A DNA stretch of 9,376 nucleotides from an uncultured Alphaproteobacteria bacterium. Its GTDB lineage: Bacteria > Pseudomonadota > Alphaproteobacteria > RF32 > CAG-239. Under the pieces are notes generated by a model. That model searched no databases. It had not been told where the DNA came from and saw only the letters and a list, made by a program, of their open reading frames with translations. Below, in pieces: positions 1-6,778 of this stretch. The translations under genes were made by a program, and so were the position numbers. The stretch lies in NCBI GenBank assembly GCA_910580155.1, contig CAJTWX010000064.1:1-9376 (forward strand), read 5' to 3'. Position 1 is the first letter of the stretch. Every line of letters starts with the position of its first letter.

Positions 1-338
1 TGATTATCGCTTGCTTTGCTGTAATTATATTCCCCACTCGCATTGAGCATCGGATAGTTGTTTTTAGATTGAATCATATAATTCAAACGGGATTGCTGCA
101 AACGTTCAATGCCTTGTCGAACAGTAAAGTTTTCCGTCATCGCTTGTCGAATCAGTGTATTTAAATCGGAATCGTTGAATATTTCATACCAATTATTGTT
201 TATTATTTCTTCATTCGGCTGAATGTTTAAATTGCGTTGTGCTTCTTTATCAGAAAAGAAATAGGTATGTGAATAGTCTTCTCCGACATTGCAAGAGGTT
301 AAAATTAAAATGCTGCAAATAACGATGTATTTAAACAT
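1..338 (-). CDS. Outer membrane efflux factor, NodT/OprM-type lipoprotein (5' part only; runs off the left edge)
   Basis: This would be the outer membrane channel of the tripartite pump encoded just upstream on the same strand. About 112 codons are visible, starting at ATG 338-336. The N-terminus has a short hydrophobic segment ending in the lipobox LTSC with Cys at residue 16, so the mature protein is predicted to be a lipoprotein. After the Cys comes NVGEDY, which resembles the CxVGPDY start of NodT-type factors. Further on, WYEIFNDSDLNTLIRQAM and a following helix ending in YPMLNASGEY match the usual W-x-x-F-x-D-x-x-L-x-x-L-I-x-x-A and P-x-L-x-A pattern of the first TolC-like repeat. The start overlaps the stop of the RND gene by 8 bases, and AAGGAAG lies about 8 bases upstream, which suggests translational coupling. 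Seen directly: frame, lipobox and motifs. Inferred: partnership with the adjacent pump. Confidence 0.9.
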   Translation of the reverse strand, partial: MFKYIVICSILILTSCNVGEDYSHTYFFSDKEAQRNLNIQPNEEIINNNWYEIFNDSDLNTLIRQAMTENFTVRQGIERLQQSRLNYMIQSKNNYPMLNASGEYNYSKASDN

Positions 339-3300
339 TGTGCTCTTCCTTTGTTGTTTTATTCTGTTTTGCCGCAGGATAAAAATATTCCTTAATATTT
401 TCAAACAAAGCAAATAAAGCCGGAATGAATATAATTCCAACAAGCGTTGCCAAAATCATCCCGAAGAATACCGTAACGCCAATCGAAATTTGCGAACTGG
501 CTCCCGGACCTTTTGCCACAATCATTGGAAATACCCCCAAAATAAATGTCATTGCAGTCATCAATACCGCTCTAAACCGTTCTCCGGCACCTTTTTCTGA
601 GGCTTCTAAAATACTATATCCCTGTTCGCGATAATCTTTGGTAAATTCCACGATTAAAATTGCATTTTTAGCAGCAAGTCCGATAAGGAGAACAATGCCA
701 AGCTGTGCATAGATGCTTAAAGGCAAACCAAATACGTGCAATCCTATAAATGCGCCCAATATCGCAAAAACCGTTGAAAACATTACAGAAAACGCCAACA
801 TCCAGCTTTCATATTGTGCCACTAAAAATAAATAGCAAAAGACTACGGCAAGTGTAATTAGAGCGCCTACCAACCATCGGGTTTCAGATTCTTGTAAGGA
901 CAAGGCCGTCCAGTTAATAGCAAATCCTTTCGGCAAAACAGTTTGTGCTAACTCTTCAAATTTATCCATTGCTTGTCCGCTGCTTATGCCATTTGCAGCC
1001 TGTGCCGTAATGGAAGCCGACGTATAAAGGTCATAACGGTAAATAATTTTAGGCGAGATTTCGGTTGTGGCGTTTGCAAAACTATCCACCTTAATCAAAT
1101 TTCCCGAATTTGATTTTACATAAAGGTTTTTAATACTGTCTAAACTTTTACGATAGTCAAAATCTGCCTGCAAAATAACCCTGTTTACTTGTCCGCTCAA
1201 GGTAATGTTATTGATATATGTAGCCCCCAGATTACTTTGTAAGGTTGCAAACATTTGTGAAACAGGAATATCAAAAGATTGAAGCTTTGTTCTGTCAATA
1301 TTTAAGTAAATGTGTGGTGTATCAGCAGTAAACGTGCTGAAGGCATATGCAATCTCAGGCGAGCTGTTTGCTGCCGCCAGATATTTTTTTAGGGCAGCTT
1401 CAACATCAAGTGGTGTATATTTTGTATCCGTAGCCACCAATTCTAATGAAAGCCCGTTACTTTGACCAATCCCCGGAACAGATGGCGGGGCAAAAAAGTT
1501 AAGGGCAGCTCCTTTGTAGGCACCGAATTTTTGAGTCAGTGCATTTGTAATCCCTTCAATGGATAATGCTTTTGTTGTGCGTTTAGACCAGTCGTCTAAC
1601 CCGATAACCCCCAGTGCAACATTTTCACCGCCGCCACCCAGCATACTGTATCCGGCAACAGTAATAACGTATTTGATTCCATCCATCTTCAAAATATCAT
1701 TACTCATATTTGCCAAAACAGCATTAGTCTGGTTAATGCTGGCAGTGCTATCCAATTGAACATTAGCAAAAATAATCCCTTGGTCTTCTTCTGGTAAGAA
1801 TGATGTAGCAGTGTATTTAAAATATAAAGCGATTGCTGCAATCACTCCTAAAATAACTATTACGGTATAGAGCAAATACTTTGAAAAAAAGCCCACAACT
1901 TTGGTGTAAATATTTTTAAAAATGTCTAATCCGTCATTAAACCATTTAAAGAAACCTTTGGCATTTCCTTCTTTTTCTTTGTTAAGAAAAATAGAACATA
2001 AAGCAGGGCTTAATGTCAATGCATTAAAAGCGGAAAATATAACAGAGGTTCCAATAGCTACTGCAAATTGCTGATAAATTTTTCCGGTAATGCCCGCCAT
2101 CAGCCCAACCGGAACAAATATGGCAAGCAATACAAACGTTGTCGCCACAATAGCGCTTCCGATTTGCTGCATAGCCTTAACCGAAGCATCATAAGAACTT
2201 AAATTTTCATTGAGCATAAGATATTGTACGCGTTCCACCACAATAATCGCATCATCTACCACCAGTCCGATAACCAAAATCATCGCAAATAGAGTTAAAA
2301 TATTGATGTCAAATCCCAAAAGGTAAATAACAATAAATGTTGCGATAAGTGAAACCGGAATAGTAATCAGTGGAATAAGGGTAGTTTTAAATTTTTGTAA
2401 AAACAGATAGGTTACTAAAATTACCAACCCAAAGGTAATAAACAAAGTTTCAACAATCGCAGCAATTGATGCCTGCACATAGTCTGTTGAATCGTAGGCC
2501 ACCTTAATCTCCATATCATTAGGAAATGTTTTTGCAAGTTCAGCAATCTCTTGTTGTACAACTTCCATTGTTTTGAGAGCATTAGTATTTGGCGTTTGGT
2601 TTAAGGCAATAATCACGGCAGATGCATTGTCATATTTAGAGTTGATATTGTATGTATCGCGCCCGAGTTCAATCCGTGCCACGTCTTTTAAATAAATCGT
2701 ACCGCCGTTTTCCGATGTGGCAACCACAATATTAGAAAAATCTTCCACACTGTTCAAAAGTCCTTTTGCGGTTAGGGAAAGTACTAAATTTGTATCTTTG
2801 CTGCTAGGTGCGGAGCCAATACTTCCCACGGCAGCCTGTACGTTTTGGTTTCTGACAGCTGCAATAATATCCGAACTGTTTAAACCTAATGATGTAATTT
2901 TATCAATATCGAGCCAAATTCGCATACTGTATTGCGGGCCGAAAATCTGCACTTGCCCGATACCATATAAACGGGACAGTGGGTTTTTAATATTTGTATA
3001 AGCAAAGTTGCTCAAATATAAATCATCGTACGTATCTTTTGGGGAGCGTAAAACAATCAGCGCCAAAATATCTGCATTTTCGGTAGAAACATCCAATCCG
3101 TTTTGAATAACCTCGTCAGGCAGCTCACTGTTAACCTGCTGCAGCCTGTTTTGAACTTTAACTTGGGCAATATCCGGATCAGTGCCAATGTCAAAAGTGA
3201 CAGTCAGATTGTAAGAGCCGTTATCATCAGAAGTTGAAGACATATAGAGCATATCTTCAACGCCGTTCATCTGGTTTTCAATCGGCACAGCAACCGTATC

Positions 3301-3477
3301 TGTCAAAACTTGGGCATTTGCGCCAAGATAAGTCGTTTTAACACTAACCTGCGGTGGGGTAATATCGGGAAATTGTGAAACCGGCAAAACCTCGATGGCA
3401 AGTAAGCCCAAAATAATCATAACAATCGAAATAACCATTGCAAAACGCGGTCTGTCGATAAAAAATTTGGAAAACAT
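331..3477 (-). CDS. RND multidrug efflux transporter, AcrB/MexB-like (HAE1 family) inner membrane permease
   Basis: A 1048-aa proton-driven exporter of hydrophobic or amphipathic compounds, essentially the same length as E. coli AcrB. The N-terminus FFIDRPRFAMVI is typical of the family and leads into membrane segment 1 (about 10-30). Two large periplasmic loops follow (about 31-340 and 560-865), with the membrane segments in two sets (about 340-550 and 866-1025). The proton-relay residues are present: D408 and D409 in GLVVDDAIIVVE, and K937 in GLAAKNAILIVEF. Other family signatures are YMSSTSDDNG (78-87), QVQNRLQ and LPEEDQG (561-567). The start is ATG with AGGAGA 8 bases upstream, 15 bases after the adaptor stop codon. 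By hand comparison most phenylalanines of the AcrB deep binding pocket are replaced, so the substrate range may differ from AcrB. The substrate cannot be named; symbols such as acrB or mexB would overstate what is visible. Confidence 0.96.
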   Translation of the reverse strand: MFSKFFIDRPRFAMVISIVMIILGLLAIEVLPVSQFPDITPPQVSVKTTYLGANAQVLTDTVAVPIENQMNGVEDMLYMSSTSDDNGSYNLTVTFDIGTDPDIAQVKVQNRLQQVNSELPDEVIQNGLDVSTENADILALIVLRSPKDTYDDLYLSNFAYTNIKNPLSRLYGIGQVQIFGPQYSMRIWLDIDKITSLGLNSSDIIAAVRNQNVQAAVGSIGSAPSSKDTNLVLSLTAKGLLNSVEDFSNIVVATSENGGTIYLKDVARIELGRDTYNINSKYDNASAVIIALNQTPNTNALKTMEVVQQEIAELAKTFPNDMEIKVAYDSTDYVQASIAAIVETLFITFGLVILVTYLFLQKFKTTLIPLITIPVSLIATFIVIYLLGFDINILTLFAMILVIGLVVDDAIIVVERVQYLMLNENLSSYDASVKAMQQIGSAIVATTFVLLAIFVPVGLMAGITGKIYQQFAVAIGTSVIFSAFNALTLSPALCSIFLNKEKEGNAKGFFKWFNDGLDIFKNIYTKVVGFFSKYLLYTVIVILGVIAAIALYFKYTATSFLPEEDQGIIFANVQLDSTASINQTNAVLANMSNDILKMDGIKYVITVAGYSMLGGGGENVALGVIGLDDWSKRTTKALSIEGITNALTQKFGAYKGAALNFFAPPSVPGIGQSNGLSLELVATDTKYTPLDVEAALKKYLAAANSSPEIAYAFSTFTADTPHIYLNIDRTKLQSFDIPVSQMFATLQSNLGATYINNITLSGQVNRVILQADFDYRKSLDSIKNLYVKSNSGNLIKVDSFANATTEISPKIIYRYDLYTSASITAQAANGISSGQAMDKFEELAQTVLPKGFAINWTALSLQESETRWLVGALITLAVVFCYLFLVAQYESWMLAFSVMFSTVFAILGAFIGLHVFGLPLSIYAQLGIVLLIGLAAKNAILIVEFTKDYREQGYSILEASEKGAGERFRAVLMTAMTFILGVFPMIVAKGPGASSQISIGVTVFFGMILATLVGIIFIPALFALFENIKEYFYPAAKQNKTTKEEHNV

Positions 3478-3484
3478 CTTTTAT

Positions 3485-3490
3485 TCTCCT
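3485..3490 (-). promoter_or_regulatory. Ribosome binding site of the RND transporter gene
   Basis: AGGAGA on the minus strand lies 7-8 bases before the ATG at 3477 and inside the 15-base gap after the adaptor stop codon. It is a near-consensus Shine-Dalgarno sequence and supports both this start and co-translation from one message. Confidence 0.8.
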
Positions 3491-3492
3491 GC

Positions 3493-4623
3493 CTATTTCA
3501 CAATTTTAAAATCTAATTTTGCGTTTGATGGTAAATTGCCGGTATCTTCTAACAGCAACAAATCATTTGGTTCAAAAGTATTCTCCAGAACATATTGATT
3601 GCCTTTATCAGAAAGAATGTTTACTTTTTGCTGCATAATTTGATTATTACGGGCAAGGGTAATGTAATTACCGTCAGCCAACATCTTAACAAAACTTTTT
3701 TCTATTAAAACGCTGTCTTTAAAAGTTTTGTTTACTTCAACAGTCACATAAGCATTAGGTAACAGTTCATTTTTTTGATTTTTAAAATAAGCATAAACGG
3801 CAAGAGAGTTGGTGGATTTGTTTAATTCATTGTTGGTATATTTAAATTCTCCTGCATATTCATATTGCCTGCCGTTTGGCAGGCGGAGTTTGATAACACT
3901 GTCTTTAAATAATGAGCCGCCATCTTTCATATTAAGATATTCGGTATCTGTCAGCGAAAAAACAACCCTGATGGGGTCTGTCTGTACAATACTTAAAAGC
4001 GCACCGCTGTTAGGTGCAACATAATCGCCGGTGCTTAACGTGAAATTACCGACTAAGCCGGAGATTGGCGCTTTGATAATTGTATAGCTATAATTAACAT
4101 CGGCTAACATCTTATTGGCTTGTGTGTTTTTTAAATTTGCCTGTGCCTGTAAGAAATTATTTTTTGCATTATCAATTTCAATTTCAGAAAAAGCGCGTTT
4201 GCCGGATTTTTGCACACGCTCATAGTAGTTTTGATTATATTCAAAAGAAGCTTGCGCCTGCAAAACGGCAGCGTCTGCCGCGTCAACCCGCGCCTTATAT
4301 TCTTCCGGTTCAATGACAATCAGCAAATCGCCTTCTTTCACATTTTGTCCCGGAGTTATCGCAATTTCTTTTAAATAACCGCTGATATAAGGAATTATCT
4401 GTACTTGGTTGATGGCTTCGACATACCCCACATAATTATTTGTAACCGCCACAACTTGGGGGACAATCGGGGTAACATCTAAGGTAATGCTGTCATTAAC
4501 CGGTACTGGCTTGATTTCTTTGATATGTTCTTTTTTGTAAATATAATAGCCCATACCTAAAGAAATCAGGCACAATACCAATAATAAAAAAATATATATG
4601 TTGCGTTCGTTTTTGTTTTCCAT
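3493..4623 (-). CDS. Periplasmic adaptor (membrane fusion protein) of the RND efflux pump, HlyD/AcrA family
   Basis: A 376-aa protein that would join the inner membrane RND pump to the outer membrane factor. Residues 9-29 form one hydrophobic segment after a charged N-terminus. There is no lipobox (the Cys at 18 is preceded by Leu), so it is probably held by an uncleaved membrane anchor instead of a lipid as in AcrA. The first lipoyl half is at about 73-107 (IIPYISGYLKEIAITPGQ, then VKEGDLL). The alpha-hairpin runs about 108-175, rich in Ala, Gln and Asn. The second lipoyl half is at about 180-213 (IIKAPISGLVG, then STGDYV). A beta-barrel follows at about 215-300 (DPIRVVFSLTDTEYL) and a membrane-proximal domain to the end. 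It is the first gene of the pump operon and lies 70 bases after rpoH. The ribosome binding site is purine-rich but weak. The symbol is left open because the substrate is unknown. Confidence 0.94.
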   Translation of the reverse strand: MENKNERNIYIFLLLVLCLISLGMGYYIYKKEHIKEIKPVPVNDSITLDVTPIVPQVVAVTNNYVGYVEAINQVQIIPYISGYLKEIAITPGQNVKEGDLLIVIEPEEYKARVDAADAAVLQAQASFEYNQNYYERVQKSGKRAFSEIEIDNAKNNFLQAQANLKNTQANKMLADVNYSYTIIKAPISGLVGNFTLSTGDYVAPNSGALLSIVQTDPIRVVFSLTDTEYLNMKDGGSLFKDSVIKLRLPNGRQYEYAGEFKYTNNELNKSTNSLAVYAYFKNQKNELLPNAYVTVEVNKTFKDSVLIEKSFVKMLADGNYITLARNNQIMQQKVNILSDKGNQYVLENTFEPNDLLLLEDTGNLPSNAKLDFKIVK

Positions 4624-4643
4624 CTCTCTTCTTAACCTTCTTT

Positions 4644-4666
4644 TCTATCAAAGTTTGAAGGATAGA
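4644..4666 (-). repeat. Short inverted repeat over the -10/start region of the efflux promoter (possible operator)
   Basis: TCTATC (4644-4649) and GATAGA (4661-4666) are perfect inverted arms separated by 11 bases. They overlap the proposed -10 box and the expected transcription start. This position would suit a repressor site, but 6-bp arms can arise by chance in AT-rich DNA. No T-run follows, so it is not a convincing terminator for rpoH. Confidence 0.2.
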
Positions 4667-4691
4667 TAATAAGAGATGTGTGTCTTTCAAG
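4664..4691 (-). promoter_or_regulatory. Candidate heat-shock (sigma-32/RpoH-type) promoter for the efflux operon
   Basis: On the minus strand CTTGAAA (4691-4685) is followed after 14 bases by ATTATCT (4670-4664). Counted from CTTG the spacer is 17 bases. CTTGAAA is the exact consensus -35 of sigma-32 promoters, and ATTATCT matches the alphaproteobacterial heat-shock -10 form CYTATNT except at its first base. The element begins 2 bases after the rpoH stop codon and would start transcripts near 4657, about 34 bases before the adaptor ATG. A housekeeping reading (TTGAAA, 16 bases, TATCTA) is possible but has a poorer -10. The motif match is seen in the sequence; control by RpoH is inferred. Confidence 0.5.
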
Positions 4692-4693
4692 TC

Positions 4694-5569
4694 TTACTGC
4701 ATAAGTTCTATAGCTTTAGTTATTTTTTTTATGGAATTAAGTTCTATCTGCCGTACGCGTTCTTTAGAGATATTATACGTTTTGCTTAAGTCATCTAGGG
4801 TTATAGTCTTTTCGTATAGGCGCCTCTTAAACAAAATATCTTTCTCACGTGTGTTCAAAACATACAAAGCCTGATTAAACATTTTTCGCCGGTATTTGAT
4901 TGTTTCAGCGTGGGCAAGGCTTTCTTCCTGATTAGGCTTATTATCGGAAATAAAATCCATCCACTCGGTTGCGCCGTCAGAATCTCCGTCAATAACGGCA
5001 TTAAGCGAACCGTCGTGAGATTTTAGCCGCATATTCATATCCGTAACATCCTGCACACTCACGTCTAAAGATTTGGCAATATCTTTTAAAATATGCTGCG
5101 ACAGTTCTCTGTCATCAATCAGATTCAGGCGGTTTTTGATTTTGCGCAGGTTAAAAAACAGTTTTTTCTGCGCTGCGGTTGTTCCCAGTTTTACCAAAGA
5201 CCACGAGTTGAGGATATATTTTTGTACCGATGCTTTAATCCACCAAAGGGCATATGTTGAAAATCTGAATCCTTTTTCAGGTGCAAATTTATCAATTGCA
5301 TACATCAGTCCGATGTTTCCTTCAGAAATCATTTCCCCCACAGGTAATCCGTATCCGCGGTATTTTGACACCACCTTAACAACAAGCCGTAAATGTGAGG
5401 TAATCAGTTTATAGGCAATCTCTTTATCTTTAGTTTGCTGATAACGTGAAGCCAAATCAAATTCTTCTTCTAATGATAAAATAGGATATTTTTTAATGGA
5501 ATGCAGATATCGCGAAAGGTTTTCTTCGGGGGAAAAGTCAAGTCCGTTTAGAATAGGTTGTTCACTCAT
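4694..5569 (-). CDS. rpoH: Heat-shock RNA polymerase sigma factor RpoH (sigma-32)
   Basis: A 291-aa sigma-70 family factor that directs RNA polymerase to heat-shock genes. Region 1.2 lies at about 17-45 (YLHSIKKYPILSLEEEFDLA). Region 2 runs about 50-120 with the core-binding and -10 recognition helices (SHLRLVVKVV, EGNIGLMYAIDKF, GFRFSTYALWWIKASVQ). The RpoH box QKKLFFNLR sits at 134-142 and separates RpoH from other group 2/3 sigma factors. Region 4 (about 240-285) contains REKDILFKRR and a helix-turn-helix ending in SKERVRQIE for -35 recognition. The length is close to E. coli RpoH (284 aa). The start at 5569 has AGGAG 8 bases upstream. It lies 118 bases after rluD and 70 bases before the efflux operon, all on one strand. 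Its leader contains an inverted repeat that covers the ribosome binding site, described separately. The identification is firm. Confidence 0.97.
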   Translation of the reverse strand: MSEQPILNGLDFSPEENLSRYLHSIKKYPILSLEEEFDLASRYQQTKDKEIAYKLITSHLRLVVKVVSKYRGYGLPVGEMISEGNIGLMYAIDKFAPEKGFRFSTYALWWIKASVQKYILNSWSLVKLGTTAAQKKLFFNLRKIKNRLNLIDDRELSQHILKDIAKSLDVSVQDVTDMNMRLKSHDGSLNAVIDGDSDGATEWMDFISDNKPNQEESLAHAETIKYRRKMFNQALYVLNTREKDILFKRRLYEKTITLDDLSKTYNISKERVRQIELNSIKKITKAIELMQ

Positions 5570-5574
5570 ATTTT

Positions 5575-5603
5575 ACTCTCCTAAAAGTTGACTAAAGGAG
5601 AGT
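5575..5603 (-). promoter_or_regulatory. rpoH leader hairpin that sequesters the Shine-Dalgarno sequence (candidate RNA thermometer)
   Basis: Read along the rpoH message, ACTCTCCT (5603-5596) is followed by a 13-base loop and then AGGAGAGT (5582-5575), giving 8 uninterrupted base pairs, four of them G-C. The second arm contains AGGAG, which sits 8 bases before the rpoH ATG and is plainly its Shine-Dalgarno sequence. In a folded transcript the ribosome site would be paired. This is the layout of simple translational thermometers and other SD-blocking hairpins. Against it, a TATAAA at 5608-5603 abuts the upstream arm; if that is the real -10 box, transcripts would begin near 5596 and lack most of that arm. 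Confidence 0.5.
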
Positions 5604-5608
5604 TTATA
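5603..5608 (-). promoter_or_regulatory. Possible -10 box (TATAAA) upstream of rpoH
   Basis: TATAAA on the minus strand matches five of six bases of the housekeeping -10. No good -35 is found 16-18 bases upstream (the best are AGATTG or TAGATT), so support is weak. It would start transcription near 5596, inside the upstream arm of the leader hairpin. rpoH may instead be read from a more distant promoter or by read-through from rluD, since no terminator is evident in the 118-base gap. Confidence 0.25.
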
Positions 5609-5687
5609 ACTTAAATTTTTTTCCACAATCTAGACATTAGTTCTATTGTTTTTAAGATTTTTTTAACGTTCCAAACCGTTTTTTATA

Positions 5688-6668
5688 CTAAAGTTTATAA
5701 AATTCCAGCTCTTTTTGCAGCATTTGCATATCTTTGGGAAAGTTTGCCGTAAAACTTAAAAACTTGCCTGTCCGCGGATGCATAAAGCCAAGGGAAGCTG
5801 CGTGCAAAGCTTGTCTGGGAAATATATTAACATAACCTTTAACTGGTTCAGGCAACTTCAAAATGCTTTTTTTTCCTTTATAAACGTCATCGCCGATAAG
5901 GTGACAGCCAATACTTGAAAGGTGGACGCGAATCTGGTGTGTCCGCCCTGTTTCTAAATTGCATTTTACCAGAGAAACAGCATTGTTATATATTGCTACG
6001 GTTTCATAATGTGTAATTGCTGTTTTTCCGCCTTGTGAAACAAGTGCCATTTTTTTTCTGTCATACGAACTTCGGGCAATGTTTCCCTCAATTACTCCTT
6101 TAAGAGGATTCGGAACATTATAAACAAAGGCATAATACGTCCGCTCAATTGAGTGTTTAAAAAACTGTTCGGCCAATCCTCTGTGGGCAATATCGTTTTT
6201 GGCAACAACTATAACGCCGCTGGTGTTGCGGTCTATGCGATGCACGATTCCCGGACGCGCTACGCCGCCAATGCCGGAAAGTGAACCTTTGCAATGAAAA
6301 AGCAAAGCGTTAACAAGAGTATCATTATATGCACCGGCAGCCGGATGAACCGTCATTCCCGCCGGTTTGTTAATCACAATCAAATCTTCATCTTCATACA
6401 ATACGTCAAGCGGGATGTCTTGGGCAACCGGAGTAGCTGCCTGCGGTTCGGGCAGTGTAATTTGATACATATCTCCCAAACGGGTCTTAAAATTTTTATC
6501 TGCAATGATTTCATCATCGGCAAAAACATATCCTTCTTCCAAAAGTTTTTGTACTTGCGAACGGGAAAACTCTGCAATTTCTCCGGCAATAAATTTATCT
6601 ATTCGGATACCCGCAGTATCTTCATTAACGAAAGAGGTATAAAAAACTTTAATGTTATCGTTATCCAT
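5688..6668 (-). CDS. rluD: 23S rRNA pseudouridine synthase, RluD family
   Basis: A 326-aa enzyme that converts uridines of 23S rRNA to pseudouridine (in E. coli RluD, positions 1911, 1915 and 1917 in helix 69). An N-terminal S4 RNA-binding domain spans about 20-70 (RIDKFIAGEIAEFSRSQVQK). The catalytic domain begins near 88 (LDVLYEDEDLIVINKPAGMTVHP). The catalytic motif HRIDRNTSG is at 143-151 with the nucleophile D146. A second family motif, LETGRTHQIRVHL, lies at 238-250. The length is normal for RluD. An in-frame GTG at 6695 would add 9 residues, but it has no Shine-Dalgarno and lies about 5 bases from the predicted transcription start. ATG 6668, preceded by ACAGG, is preferred. The gene is followed on the same strand by rpoH, as in many Alphaproteobacteria. 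RluC or another RluA-family member is the main alternative. Confidence 0.92.
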   Translation of the reverse strand: MDNDNIKVFYTSFVNEDTAGIRIDKFIAGEIAEFSRSQVQKLLEEGYVFADDEIIADKNFKTRLGDMYQITLPEPQAATPVAQDIPLDVLYEDEDLIVINKPAGMTVHPAAGAYNDTLVNALLFHCKGSLSGIGGVARPGIVHRIDRNTSGVIVVAKNDIAHRGLAEQFFKHSIERTYYAFVYNVPNPLKGVIEGNIARSSYDRKKMALVSQGGKTAITHYETVAIYNNAVSLVKCNLETGRTHQIRVHLSSIGCHLIGDDVYKGKKSILKLPEPVKGYVNIFPRQALHAASLGFMHPRTGKFLSFTANFPKDMQMLQKELEFYKL

Positions 6669-6706
6669 ATTGACCTGTGTTAAACATATTTTCACTAATT
6701 AAAGCT

Positions 6707-6736
6707 AGAATACACCAAAGGAAAACATAAAATCAA
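6707..6736 (-). promoter_or_regulatory. Candidate housekeeping promoter for rluD
   Basis: On the minus strand TTGATT (6736-6731) and TATTCT (6712-6707) are separated by 18 bases, matching four of six positions in each hexamer. The predicted start is near 6700, giving a leader of about 32 bases before the ATG at 6668. It lies within the divergent region shared with the plus-strand gene. Confidence 0.35.
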
Positions 6737-6739
6737 GGC

Positions 6740-6745
6740 TATAAT
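6740..6745 (+). promoter_or_regulatory. Candidate -10 box (TATAAT) for the gene at 6779
   Basis: This is an exact TATAAT in the divergent intergenic region, 33 bases before the ATG. No recognisable -35 hexamer lies 16-18 bases upstream and there is no TG extension, so the promoter may be weak or activator-dependent. It overlaps the divergent rluD promoter region, so the two could influence each other. Confidence 0.4.
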
Positions 6746-6765
6746 TCATAAAAGAACTAAAACAC

Positions 6766-6773
6766 AAGGGGAA
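6766..6773 (+). promoter_or_regulatory. Ribosome binding site of the gene at 6779
   Basis: AAGGGGAA lies 7 bases after its G-run before ATG 6779, a near-consensus site that supports this start codon. Confidence 0.7.
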
Positions 6774-6778
6774 AGTAG

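Noticed and set aside
5073..5414. 113-codon open frame on the plus strand opposite rpoH
   Set aside because: It lies wholly opposite conserved RpoH regions 2 and 3; the protein is compositionally odd with no motif, so it is a shadow frame.
5655..5685. AACG/CGTT stem flanked by A and T runs between rpoH and rluD, resembling a terminator
   Set aside because: The stem has only 4 bp, and in the direction of transcription of the flanking genes it is followed by A's, not T's.
6294..6683. 129-codon open frame on the plus strand opposite rluD
   Set aside because: It is antisense to the well-supported S4 and early catalytic domain of RluD, has no recognisable domain and no clear ribosome site.
6661..6687. 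Eight-codon upstream reading frame (MFNTGQYG) overlapping the rluD start by 8 bases
   Set aside because: It could couple translation to rluD, but it has no good ribosome site and such short frames are common by chance.
6669..6695. GTG start adding nine residues to RluD
   Set aside because: There is no Shine-Dalgarno upstream, it lies almost at the predicted transcription start, and the extension has no family support; ATG 6668 fits better.
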